Assembly: GCA_038247995.1 (NCBI GenBank)
Contig: JBBRUG010000171.1
Coordinates: 1 to 12,570 of the forward strand
Length of the DNA stretch: 12,570 nt
Source: JBBRUG01 sp038247995
GTDB taxonomy: Bacteria; Chloroflexota; Chloroflexia; Chloroflexales; Chloroflexaceae
Reading direction: 5' to 3'
Below the pieces are notes generated by a model. It did no database searches and had not been told where the DNA came from. It saw only the letters and a list, made by a program, of their open reading frames with translations. This document shows positions 1 to 6,328 of this stretch, piece after piece (positions within the stretch are counted from its first letter, which is position 1; each line of letters opens with the position of its first letter). The position numbers were made by a program, and so were the translations under genes.

Positions 1-659
1 AGTACGGGGCGATGGGCCGCAAGTTCTTCCAAAATCCGGTCGGCGCGCCAGATGAAAATCCCGGCGTTCCAAAAATAATCGCCACTGGCAAGGTAGGCCT
101 GCGCACGGGCGGCGTCGGGTTTTTCGGCGAACGACTGCACAGCCGAGCATTGCTGTTCATCGACGCTCTGCAAGTGCGCGCCCTGCTGAATATAACCATA
201 ACCGGTGCTGGGCGCCGTAGGCAACACTCCCAACGTCACCAGATAGCCGTCCTGGGCAACCTGCGTAGCGGCTTCCAGAGCCGCATTCAGCCGCTCGGGA
301 TGCGCAATTGCGTGATCGGCGCTGAGCACAACCATTACCGCATTAGGATCACGACGGCGCAAATGCAGCGCCGCAAGGCCAATACAGGGCGCCGTGCCGC
401 GACCGGACGGTTCGGCGAGGATGTTCGCCTGAGGCACCGTGGGGAGTTGCTCACGAACCAGCGGCACATAACCGGCGTTCGTCGCCACATATACATGCTC
501 AGCAGCAATCAGTTCCGCCGAGCGGTCAACCGTCTCTTGGAGCATCGTTCCGCCGTTGCCCAGCTTTAAGAATTGCTTCGGCTTCCGGCTACGACTATGC
601 GGCCAGAGCCGTGTTCCACTTCCACCTGCAAGGACGAGTGCGTAGAGATGCCTGGACAT
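1..659 (-). CDS. manC: Mannose-1-phosphate guanylyltransferase, 3' end cut off by the window
   Basis: Makes GDP-mannose from mannose-1-phosphate and GTP in the cytoplasm, the donor for mannose, fucose and rhamnose units of surface polysaccharides. The frame starts at ATG 659 and stays open to the window edge, giving 219 codons of a family usually about 350-360 residues long. Visible motifs are the nucleotidyltransferase signature AGGSGTRLWPHSRSRKPKQF (residues 11-30), EPSGRGTAPCIGLAA (83-97), the metal-binding SADH (113-116, usually PADH), and FAEKPD followed by GDYFWNAGIFIWR near the end. An in-frame TGA lies four codons before the ATG, so the start cannot be further upstream; no strong Shine-Dalgarno is seen. 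The missing C-terminal part means the fused phosphomannose isomerase form cannot be excluded, although the single-domain form is commoner. Confidence 0.93.
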   Translation of the reverse strand, partial: MSRHLYALVLAGGSGTRLWPHSRSRKPKQFLKLGNGGTMLQETVDRSAELIAAEHVYVATNAGYVPLVREQLPTVPQANILAEPSGRGTAPCIGLAALHLRRRDPNAVMVVLSADHAIAHPERLNAALEAATQVAQDGYLVTLGVLPTAPSTGYGYIQQGAHLQSVDEQQCSAVQSFAEKPDAARAQAYLASGDYFWNAGIFIWRADRILEELAAHRPV

Positions 660-916
660 GCGGTATGCTCACTATCTTCACGAAAGCTTCGATCCAGCAC
701 TATGCGTTCTAGCGTAGCGGTAACGCATAGCATTCTGGTAAATTCAGCCGAACTGTAGCTAACGAAATCTTCATCTACATTCAGGGTAATCCTTGGGGCA
801 ACTGGGCTAAAGCCATCCAAGCGGGCATGTTGCCCATTGACCGTCTGGACGCGCACAGTACGCAAGGCGCAGTGCGCAGACGCTGTCTCATGCCGCCGGC
901 TTCCTGAAAGCTTGCC
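660..916. other. Intergenic gap with inverted repeat, possible manC control region
   Basis: This 257-base gap lies between the dehydrogenase stop and the manC start, both on the minus strand. It holds a perfect 9-bp inverted repeat, CTATGCGTT (700-708) and AACGCATAG (722-730), with a 13-base spacer, 41-71 bases upstream of manC. That placement suits an operator or leader hairpin. No convincing -35/-10 pair was found. The plus strand carries a frame of about 66 codons (around 733-906) without a clear start; its translation contains GNPWGNWAKAIQAGMLPIDR, which I cannot assign. The minus-strand frame continues about 99 codons past the dehydrogenase stop but looks non-coding. Confidence 0.4.
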
Positions 917-2305
917 TTACCCGCTGTACTCGATCTTGTAGATCGCGCTCGTGCCGAAGTCGGCAACATACAGTTCGCCCGCCGGCCCATTGAGCAAGCC
1001 GATTGGGGAGAGGAAGCCGCTGCCGAAGGTGGTTGTCCGGCTGAGGTAGGCGCCGCTGGTGGTGCGCGCCACCTGAACGTGCTGGATCTCGCCACGCGCC
1101 CAGAGCGCGATAAACGCACTATCGTAGTAGTCGGCGGGGAAGGTCGCGCCAGTGTAGAAGGTAACGCCGGTAGGCGCCGAGTGCGGCGGGAAGGTCGCGA
1201 TCGGGCCGGTTGTGGCGCCGTCAGGCGGATCACCCTGGTAATAAGGGAAGCCGTAGTGCGCGTCCTCTTCGATGTGATTAAACTCATCGGGGGCGTCACG
1301 GCTGCCGTTGTCGCCGCCGAAGAGCTGGCCCTGGCTGTTGAAGGCTACAGCAAAGGGGTTGCCGAAGCCGCGCGCAAAGACGCGCAAATCGCTGCCGTCC
1401 GGGTTGACCGAGAGCACCGCCGAGGCGAGCGGCTCGGGATCATACTCGCCGGCGGTGGTACTCCCGACGCCGAAATAGAGCCGCCCGTCGGGGCCGAAAA
1501 CGAGACTGTTGTTCGAGTGCGGACGCAGGATCATCGCCGGCAAGTTCTCAACGACGATACGGCGCTGATCAAATTGGCCATCGCCGGTGCTGTCGCGCAG
1601 CGCTTCGATTTTGCCCTGGCTGCTGACAAACAGTTCATCATCGTTCCAAGCCAGGCCGAGCAAGAGTTGGAAGCCGTCGAGCAGGCGCTCAACCTGTGCG
1701 GCGTCAGTACCGGCGCCCGAATCATTTACCCGCCAGAGCGTGCCGTTAATGTCGCCCACGTAAAGGTTCCCGTCGGGGCCGAAGGTCATCACGGTGGGGT
1801 TGTCCCACTCGGTGCTGCGGGCGAAGACGCTCCAGGTGAAGCCCGGGGGCAGTTCGATCACGCGCTTGAGCGGATCACGCTCGCGCTCGCGCTCGGGCGT
1901 ACCGGCATAGACCATGCCATACATCGTACCGCCGGCGAGCAGGGGTAGCGCCAGAAGCAAACCAGCTAGGGCGAAGCCACGGCGTCGTGAGCCGATCAGC
2001 CAGCCGTCAAGGCGCCGCAGCAGCCAGATCGTTAACGCGGCGGCAGCGGCAACCGCCAGAATCCCGCCGCCGACTTGAATGAGCAGTTCGTTCAGCCTGA
2101 TCCGGATAAACGGCTCACCGACGCCGGGCGAGAGGATACTCAAGGCGATCTGCAGCGCAATACAGAGCGCTGCCAGAATAGTCAGAAACAATCCGGCAAT
2201 CCGCCAACCGCCGCGCCGACGTACCAACAGCACAAGACCGCTGACGGCGAGGATACTATACATTGTCAGCAGCGCCAGGGTGGCAAAAGAGAGGGCTTCG
2301 AGCAT
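917..2305 (-). CDS. Membrane-anchored PQQ-dependent sugar dehydrogenase-like beta-propeller protein
   Basis: The 462-residue protein has two parts. Residues about 8-28, 35-58, 73-96 and 110-134 form four hydrophobic helices. From about residue 150 to the end it matches the soluble glucose/sorbosone dehydrogenase propeller family. Signatures are the repeated FGPDGNLYVGD and FGPDGRLYFGVGS blade motifs, RPHSNNS with a candidate catalytic His263, ARGFGNPFAVAF (311-322), and GGDNGSRDAPDEFNHI followed by HYGFPY (330-355). Members oxidise sugars with PQQ and bind calcium; substrate and activity here are inferred. An even number of helices would put the propeller on the same side as the N-terminus, so an extracytoplasmic propeller implies an N-out start. 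GGAG lies 10 bases before ATG 2305. It is downstream of the IclR gene on the same strand (98-base gap). Confidence 0.85.
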   Translation of the reverse strand: MLEALSFATLALLTMYSILAVSGLVLLVRRRGGWRIAGLFLTILAALCIALQIALSILSPGVGEPFIRIRLNELLIQVGGGILAVAAAAALTIWLLRRLDGWLIGSRRRGFALAGLLLALPLLAGGTMYGMVYAGTPERERERDPLKRVIELPPGFTWSVFARSTEWDNPTVMTFGPDGNLYVGDINGTLWRVNDSGAGTDAAQVERLLDGFQLLLGLAWNDDELFVSSQGKIEALRDSTGDGQFDQRRIVVENLPAMILRPHSNNSLVFGPDGRLYFGVGSTTAGEYDPEPLASAVLSVNPDGSDLRVFARGFGNPFAVAFNSQGQLFGGDNGSRDAPDEFNHIEEDAHYGFPYYQGDPPDGATTGPIATFPPHSAPTGVTFYTGATFPADYYDSAFIALWARGEIQHVQVARTTSGAYLSRTTTFGSGFLSPIGLLNGPAGELYVADFGTSAIYKIEYSG

Positions 2306-2347
2306 GTCCGTTCAGCTCCGCGCATAATTCGTTAGACCTTGTCTCTT

Positions 2348-2353
2348 ATTGTA
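2348..2353 (-). promoter_or_regulatory. Candidate -10 box for the dehydrogenase gene
   Basis: The 98-base gap upstream of the dehydrogenase carries TACAAT on the minus strand, 42 bases before its ATG. No good -35 sits at 16-18 bases, so this could be a weak or activator-dependent promoter, or chance. Co-transcription with the upstream IclR gene is the alternative. Confidence 0.28.
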
Positions 2354-2403
2354 GCGGGTCTATCGCGGCGCTGAATGAAAATCCTGACAGGTTGGCCGGG
2401 GAG

Positions 2404-3165
2404 TTAATGAGCGCTGTAACCTAAGGCATAACTACAACGTTCGGCGGCGGCGCGCACAACCGGCCCCAACGCCTCGGCACGGCTACGGCTGAGCCGGCTG
2501 CTCGGGCCGGAGATACTGACCGCGCCCAGGCACGCCCCGGTGCGGTCGAAGATCGGCGCGGCCACACAACAGACGTTCGGCTCACGCTCTTCGTCGTCGA
2601 GGGCGAAACCCTGCGCCCGAGCAGCCATGATCGCGGCGCGCAATGCATCGGGCGTGGTGAGCGTCTGCGGAGTAAAGCGCTGCAGGGGTGTGATTAGGAG
2701 GTAGCGTTCGAGCACTTCGGGCGGCAGGCCGGCCAGGATCGCCTTACCGGCGCCGGTGCAGTAGAGCGGCACACGCTGGCCCACTTCGGTAAACATGCGC
2801 ACCATATGCGGGCTGGGCACCTGCGCACTGTACACGCCTTCATCGCCGCGCAGGAGCAACAAATTGCTCGTCTCGGCAGTCGTTGCGGTAAGCTCCTGAA
2901 GAATCGGCCGGGCGATCTGATCGAGCTGGAAACGCCGGCTCGTGCCGGCCCGCGCGGCCATCTCCAACAGGCGCGGCCCGGGGCCGTAATGGCGCGTCGC
3001 TTGATCCTGCGCCGCATAACCCCGAACGACTAACGTACCCAACAGGCGGTGTACCGTACCCAACGGCAGATCGAGCTGTTCGCAGATCTGCGAAAGGCTC
3101 AGATCATCGTCGGCAATCGCCAGGGCTTCAAGAATATCAATCGTGCGCTCGACGGATTGAACCAT
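2404..3165 (-). CDS. IclR-family transcriptional regulator
   Basis: A 253-residue DNA-binding regulator of the usual IclR length. The winged helix-turn-helix spans residues about 4-60 (VERTIDILEAL, then LSLSQICEQLDLPLGTVHRLL as the recognition part). The effector domain follows, with LYCTGAGKAILA (134-145) and the family signature region GFALDDEEREPNVCCVAAPIFD (186-207). The start is ATG 3165 rather than the frame's first codon at 3255, because family members begin just before the VxSVxRAxxIL motif and the 30 extra residues resemble nothing. IclR proteins bind small carboxylic or aromatic metabolites and often repress their own gene; the ligand is unknown. The sugar dehydrogenase downstream on the same strand is its most likely target. 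A promoter and an inverted repeat lie just upstream. Confidence 0.92.
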   Translation of the reverse strand: MVQSVERTIDILEALAIADDDLSLSQICEQLDLPLGTVHRLLGTLVVRGYAAQDQATRHYGPGPRLLEMAARAGTSRRFQLDQIARPILQELTATTAETSNLLLLRGDEGVYSAQVPSPHMVRMFTEVGQRVPLYCTGAGKAILAGLPPEVLERYLLITPLQRFTPQTLTTPDALRAAIMAARAQGFALDDEEREPNVCCVAAPIFDRTGACLGAVSISGPSSRLSRSRAEALGPVVRAAAERCSYALGYSAH

Positions 3166-3231
3166 AATAATGAGCTTCGTTGGGCTGCCGCAAGCACTGA
3201 GTTGCCGCAACTCGGCGCAAACTTTTCCACA

Positions 3232-3252
3232 GAGTGGAATTATACTCCACTC
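3232..3252. promoter_or_regulatory. Inverted-repeat operator, probable IclR-family binding site
   Basis: GAGTGGA (3232-3238) and TCCACTC (3246-3252) form a perfect 7-bp inverted repeat around ATTATAC. The inner 15 bases, TGGAATTATACTCCA, match the E. coli IclR consensus TGGAAATNATTTCCA (recalled) at 10 of 14 defined positions. It covers the -10 box of the iclR-like gene, as expected for autorepression, and lies 35-55 bases before the divergent flippase start, so both genes could be controlled. Confidence 0.6.
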
Positions 3253-3267
3253 CAATCAGGGCAGCAA
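3239..3267 (-). promoter_or_regulatory. Sigma70-type promoter of the IclR-family gene
   Basis: On the minus strand TTGCTG (3267-3262) is followed after exactly 17 bases by a consensus TATAAT (3244-3239). Transcription would begin near 3232, giving a leader of about 65 bases before ATG 3165. On the plus strand TATACT (3241-3246) could serve the flippase, but no matching -35 is present. Confidence 0.6.
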
Positions 3268-3286
3268 TATGCTACGATGAAACTCT

Positions 3287-4594
3287 ATGCCGCATTTGCC
3301 CATGAGTCGTCTGCGCGCCTTCGCGAGCCGCCCGACAGCCAGGAGCGCCGGCTGGCTGATCATCGATCGAGCGGTGCGCCTCGGCGGTGGGCTGCTGGTG
3401 AGCCTGCTGATTGCGCGGGCCCTCGGCCCAGAGGATTTTGGGCTGCTTAGTTATGCACTCACGATTGCGCTCTTCGCCACGGCAATGGCGGCCCTGGGCA
3501 GCGACGGCATTCTCGTGCGCGAACTGGTGCAAGCTCATGCTAAACCCGCGTCCACGCTTGGCAGTGCTGCGGCGCTCCGGCTCGGCGCCGGGCTGTTAGG
3601 GTTAGGCGTGGCCGGCCTCGCCGCCGCACTCCTCCGCCCTGATGATCGCACGCTCCTCGGCCTGACGGCTATTCTGGGCCTCGCAGCGCCGCTCGGCGCA
3701 AGCCAGGTAATCGACCTCTGGTTCCAGGCCGGCCAGCGCCCGCGCAATGTCGTGCTGGCTCGCAGCGGCGCTTTTTCCCTCGCCGCAGCATTACGCATCG
3801 GCTTGGTAGCCACCAATGCGCCGCTGAGCGCATTCGCCTGGGCAACGGCAGGGGAGGCATTACTGGGCGCCGGGGCCGCTATGGCCGTCTATCACCACGC
3901 CGGCGGGCGGCTTAGCGCCTGGCGGATCAGGGCTGAGCAATTGCGCATCTTACTGCGCGATGGACTGCCCCTGCTCGCAGCAAGCCTGCTGGTGACGCTC
4001 TACCTGCGCATCGATCAGTTGATGATCGGCCAATTGCTGGGCGATGCGCCACTGGGCATCTATTCGGCGGCTGTACGCCTCGCCGAGCCGTGGGTCGTCC
4101 TGCCAACAACGCTCATCACGGCGGCCCTGCCGGGCCTGGTGGCGCTACGAGCGAGCGACACCGCTGCTTTTGAACGCCGGGTCGGCCAACTGTACGCGGC
4201 GATTACGCTCTATGGCTATGCGATAGCCTTACTCGTAACCCTGCTCGCCAGCCCGCTGGTGCCGCTGCTGCTTGGCCCGGCCTTCGCGGCTGCCGTGCCG
4301 AGTGTGATCATACTTACCTGGGCCGGCCTTTTTGCTGCGCTGGGCAGCGCGCGGGGCGCCTACTTAACGGCAATGGGTTGGACGCACCTGCACACACCGA
4401 CAGTCGCCCTCGGCGCGCTCGTCAATCTGCTGCTCAATTTCTGGCTCATCCCGTTGTACGGCCTGATCGGCGCAGCAAGCGCCTCGCTGATTGCCTACTG
4501 GATCGCCGCGCACGGCGCATGCCTACTCTTCCCCCGCCTCCGCCCCACGGGAGCGGCAATGACCCGCGCACTGCTCTGGCCGAAGTTTTGGTAG
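3287..4594 (+). CDS. Polysaccharide flippase, Wzx/PST family, multi-pass membrane protein
   Basis: A 435-residue, strongly hydrophobic protein with about 12 predicted membrane segments, the usual size and topology of O-antigen/exopolysaccharide flippases of the MOP superfamily. The N-terminus has the family pattern GWLIIDRAVRLGGGLLVSLL, then IARALGPEDFGLLSYALTIA; mid-protein LYLRIDQLMIGQLLGDAPLG followed by IYSAAVRLAEPW is also characteristic, as is LVNLLLNFWLIPLYGLIGAA near the C-terminus. It would move undecaprenyl-linked oligosaccharide across the cytoplasmic membrane. The start may be ATG 3287 or ATG 3302; neither has a clear Shine-Dalgarno. It is divergent from the IclR gene and followed by two methyltransferase-like genes, which supports a role in surface glycan export. 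Substrate is unknown. Confidence 0.88.
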   Translation: MPHLPMSRLRAFASRPTARSAGWLIIDRAVRLGGGLLVSLLIARALGPEDFGLLSYALTIALFATAMAALGSDGILVRELVQAHAKPASTLGSAAALRLGAGLLGLGVAGLAAALLRPDDRTLLGLTAILGLAAPLGASQVIDLWFQAGQRPRNVVLARSGAFSLAAALRIGLVATNAPLSAFAWATAGEALLGAGAAMAVYHHAGGRLSAWRIRAEQLRILLRDGLPLLAASLLVTLYLRIDQLMIGQLLGDAPLGIYSAAVRLAEPWVVLPTTLITAALPGLVALRASDTAAFERRVGQLYAAITLYGYAIALLVTLLASPLVPLLLGPAFAAAVPSVIILTWAGLFAALGSARGAYLTAMGWTHLHTPTVALGALVNLLLNFWLIPLYGLIGAASASLIAYWIAAHGACLLFPRLRPTGAAMTRALLWPKFW

Positions 4595-4603
4595 GATGGG
4601 AAC

Positions 4604-4672
4604 AGTCTGACAGTCGCACAGTCCCCAGTCTGACAGGCGCACAGTCCCCAGTCTGACAGGCGCACAGGCGGA
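4604..4672. repeat. Three tandem copies of a 23-bp repeat
   Basis: Units start at 4604, 4627 and 4650, each beginning AGTCTGACAG and (first two) ending GCACAGTCCCC; the third diverges after the first 18 bases. The array begins 9 bases after the flippase stop. Its core CAGTCTGACAGTCG (4603-4616) is the exact reverse complement of the junction in the 8-bp array at 6162-6321. Confidence 0.9.
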
Positions 4673-4678
4673 CAGGCG

Positions 4679-4716
4679 GGCAGGAGCCGGGAGGCACGCG
4701 GCAGGAGCCGGGAGGC
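4679..4716. repeat. Two copies of a 17-bp G-rich direct repeat
   Basis: GGCAGGAGCCGGGAGGC occurs at 4679-4695 and again, identically, at 4700-4716 (period 21). It lies between the 23-bp repeats and the palindrome before the first methyltransferase gene. Confidence 0.85.
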
Positions 4717-4722
4717 GATAAG

Positions 4723-4751
4723 GTAGAGACGCTCCGGCGGAGCGTCTTTAC
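4723..4751. repeat. Hairpin-forming palindrome, terminator-like or REP-like
   Basis: GTAGAGACGCTCC (4723-4735) pairs with GGAGCGTCTTTAC (4739-4751) over a three-base loop; one pair is G-U. It lies between the flippase and the first methyltransferase gene and ends 15 bases before the latter's ATG, which also makes it a possible leader hairpin. The T tract is only three bases, so a rho-independent terminator is possible but weak. I recall intergenic GTAGAGACG palindromes in cyanobacteria and Chloroflexota, so a dispersed repeat is an alternative. Confidence 0.55.
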
Positions 4752-4766
4752 ACGGCAGGCGGTACG

Positions 4767-5432
4767 ATGACCCGATTACGTTCGTATGTCGGATTTCCCT
4801 TGCACATGCTGCGGCGCCCAGGGCAGGCGCGGCATGTTCCACGCTGGCTGGCGTCGCTCCTGCCTGCGCCGCTACGACCTACCGTGCCCTGGCTGGTCTT
4901 CGACGCAATCGATGACCTTGAGCGGATCGAGTTGCGCGGTGCGCGGGTGTTTGAGTACGGCAGCGGCGCATCAACCCTTTACTGGCTGCGGCGCGGCGCT
5001 ACACTGACTTCAGTCGAGCACGATCCGACCTGGCACGCGCAGGTGCGCCGCCGGTTGCCGCCCGACACAACGCTCGATTATCGGCTGGTGCCGCCCGAAC
5101 CCGGTTCCCACGCTGATCCGGCCGATCCGACAGCCTACGCCTCGGCGGCGCTGCCGGGTCGGTGCTTCAAGCATTATGTTCACCAGATCGACGCCATACC
5201 CAACGGCAGCTGCGATCTTGTCCTGATCGATGGCCGCGCACGCCCAGCCTGCCTGGTTCGCGCTGTACCGAAAATCCGCCCCGGCGGGCTGCTGATCCTC
5301 GACAACTCCGATCGGCCCTACTATACGGCGCAGCTTGGCGCGGCATTAGCCGATTTTACGCCGACGATCTACTGCGGCGCAGTTCCCGGCGTGCCGGTGT
5401 TTGCTCAGACAACGTTTTACATGCGGTCGTAG
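4767..5432 (+). CDS. Class I SAM-dependent methyltransferase-like protein
   Basis: A 221-residue protein with a Rossmann-type methyltransferase core. Residues 62-70 (FEYGSGAST) form the SAM-binding motif I, Glu84 in SVEHD is the expected ribose-binding acid, LVLIDGRARP (151-160) follows beta-strand 4, and IRPGGLLILDNSDRPYY (170-186) is the motif III region. The roughly 50-residue N-terminal extension, with several basic residues, lacks a recognisable domain. The substrate is unknown; the flippase upstream and a second methyltransferase-like gene downstream suggest sugar or polysaccharide methylation. The ATG at 4767 follows GGCAGGCGG, a passable ribosome site. The TAG stop lies inside an inverted repeat (5428-5476). 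Confidence 0.8.
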   Translation: MTRLRSYVGFPLHMLRRPGQARHVPRWLASLLPAPLRPTVPWLVFDAIDDLERIELRGARVFEYGSGASTLYWLRRGATLTSVEHDPTWHAQVRRRLPPDTTLDYRLVPPEPGSHADPADPTAYASAALPGRCFKHYVHQIDAIPNGSCDLVLIDGRARPACLVRAVPKIRPGGLLILDNSDRPYYTAQLGAALADFTPTIYCGAVPGVPVFAQTTFYMRS

Positions 5433-5476
5433 GAGCACGTCACTCCCGCATCGGCGCGGCGCGACCCGCTCCTACG
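5428..5476. repeat. Inverted repeat spanning the stop of the first methyltransferase gene
   Basis: CGTAGGAGC (5428-5436) and GCTCCTACG (5468-5476) are perfect 9-bp arms around a 31-base GC-rich loop. The left arm contains the TAG stop of the upstream gene, and the right arm ends 19 bases before the next ATG. No T tract follows. It could be a REP-type element or an mRNA-stabilising hairpin. Confidence 0.6.
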
Positions 5477-5495
5477 GAAGCAATTGGATGTTACG

Positions 5496-6080
5496 ATGCG
5501 ATCATTCTTGCGCCGCGTCATCACGCGAACGGCCCTACGCTATTCCGCCGCGCCGCAGATCATCATCGGCGCAGGGCAGTACGGCCAGCGCGGCTGGATC
5601 GCGACTGATGCAACGAGCTTGAATCTGCTGGTTGAAGCTGATTGGCGGCGCGTGTTGCGCGAAGACAGCGTAGCCGCAATCCTGGCCGAGCACGTCTGGG
5701 AACACCTTGATCCCTCTGATGCCCTGGCGGCCGCGATCCGCTGCCGGCGCTATCTGCGGCCTGGCGCACATTTGCGCATCGCCGTGCCCGACGGCCTGCA
5801 CCCCGATCCGGCCTATCGCGCGGCAGTGCGCCCCGGCGGAAGCGGAGCCGGCGCCACCGACCACCGTGTGCTCTACACCCAGCGCAGCCTCGCCGGCCTG
5901 CTCAGCGCTGCCGGGTTTTCCGTACGCCTGCTCGAATATTGGGACGCGCAGGGACACTTTCACGCTGCGCCCTGGCGTTCCGCCGACGGGCACATCCGCC
6001 GCTCGGCCCGCTATGATCAGCGTAACGCTGATGGCGTGCTGCGATATACGTCGTTGATTGTGGACGGGCTGAAGCAGTAG
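5496..6080 (+). CDS. Predicted SAM-dependent methyltransferase, short form
   Basis: A protein of 194 residues resembling the COG4627-type predicted methyltransferases. Visible features are a reduced SAM motif I, IIIGAGQYGQRGWIATDAT (22-40), then AEHVWEHLDPSDAL (64-77), a conserved strand LRPGAHLRIAVPDG (87-100), and TDHRVLYTQRSLAGLLSAAGF (121-141) near the C-terminus. The start is put at ATG 5496, since the family begins close to the motif I strand; a TTG at 5484 in the same frame, 4 bases after GGAAG, is the alternative and adds four residues. It follows the other methyltransferase-like gene by 63 bases and is probably co-transcribed. Its target is unknown; glycan or glycolipid modification is inferred from context. 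Confidence 0.78.
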   Translation: MRSFLRRVITRTALRYSAAPQIIIGAGQYGQRGWIATDATSLNLLVEADWRRVLREDSVAAILAEHVWEHLDPSDALAAAIRCRRYLRPGAHLRIAVPDGLHPDPAYRAAVRPGGSGAGATDHRVLYTQRSLAGLLSAAGFSVRLLEYWDAQGHFHAAPWRSADGHIRRSARYDQRNADGVLRYTSLIVDGLKQ

Positions 6081-6161
6081 GACAAGGCGGCAGGCGGCAG
6101 GCGGGCAGCGTCCGCAGATGGCGCAGATGATGAGGCGCAGGTTTTGCGGCTCTAGCAGAGA

Positions 6162-6321
6162 ACTGCCCGACTGTCAGACTGCCCGACTGCCCGACTGTCA
6201 GACTGCCCGACTGCCCGACTACCAGACTGTCAGACTGCCCGACTGCCCGACTGCCCGACTGTCAGACTGCCCGACTGCCCGACTGCCCGACTGCCCGACT
6301 GCCCGACTGTCAGACTGCCCG
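6162..6321. repeat. 20-unit tandem 8-bp minisatellite
   Basis: Twenty uninterrupted 8-base units: ACTGCCCG (A), ACTGTCAG (B) and a single ACTACCAG (C). Order is A B A A B A A C B A A A B A A A A A B A. It lies between the convergent ends of the second methyltransferase gene and the receiver gene, ending 7 bases from the latter's stop. On the minus strand the A units give GGG every 8 bases; units 14-18 (6266-6305) provide five such runs with 5-base loops, a canonical G-quadruplex pattern. Confidence 0.95.
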
Positions 6322-6328
6322 ACTGAAC

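Noticed and set aside
12..569. 185-codon plus-strand open frame
   Set aside because: It is the antisense of manC; the minus-strand reading has full nucleotidyltransferase motifs and runs off the window edge.
566..865. 99-codon minus-strand frame between the dehydrogenase and manC
   Set aside because: It begins at a TTG, overlaps the manC N-terminus in another frame, and its translation resembles no family.
1079..1948. 289-codon plus-strand frame
   Set aside because: Antisense of the propeller gene; a long stop-free shadow expected at this GC content.
3166..3255. N-terminal extension of the IclR-family protein
   Set aside because: The added 30 residues precede the conserved VERTIDILE start and are encoded by the promoter and operator themselves.
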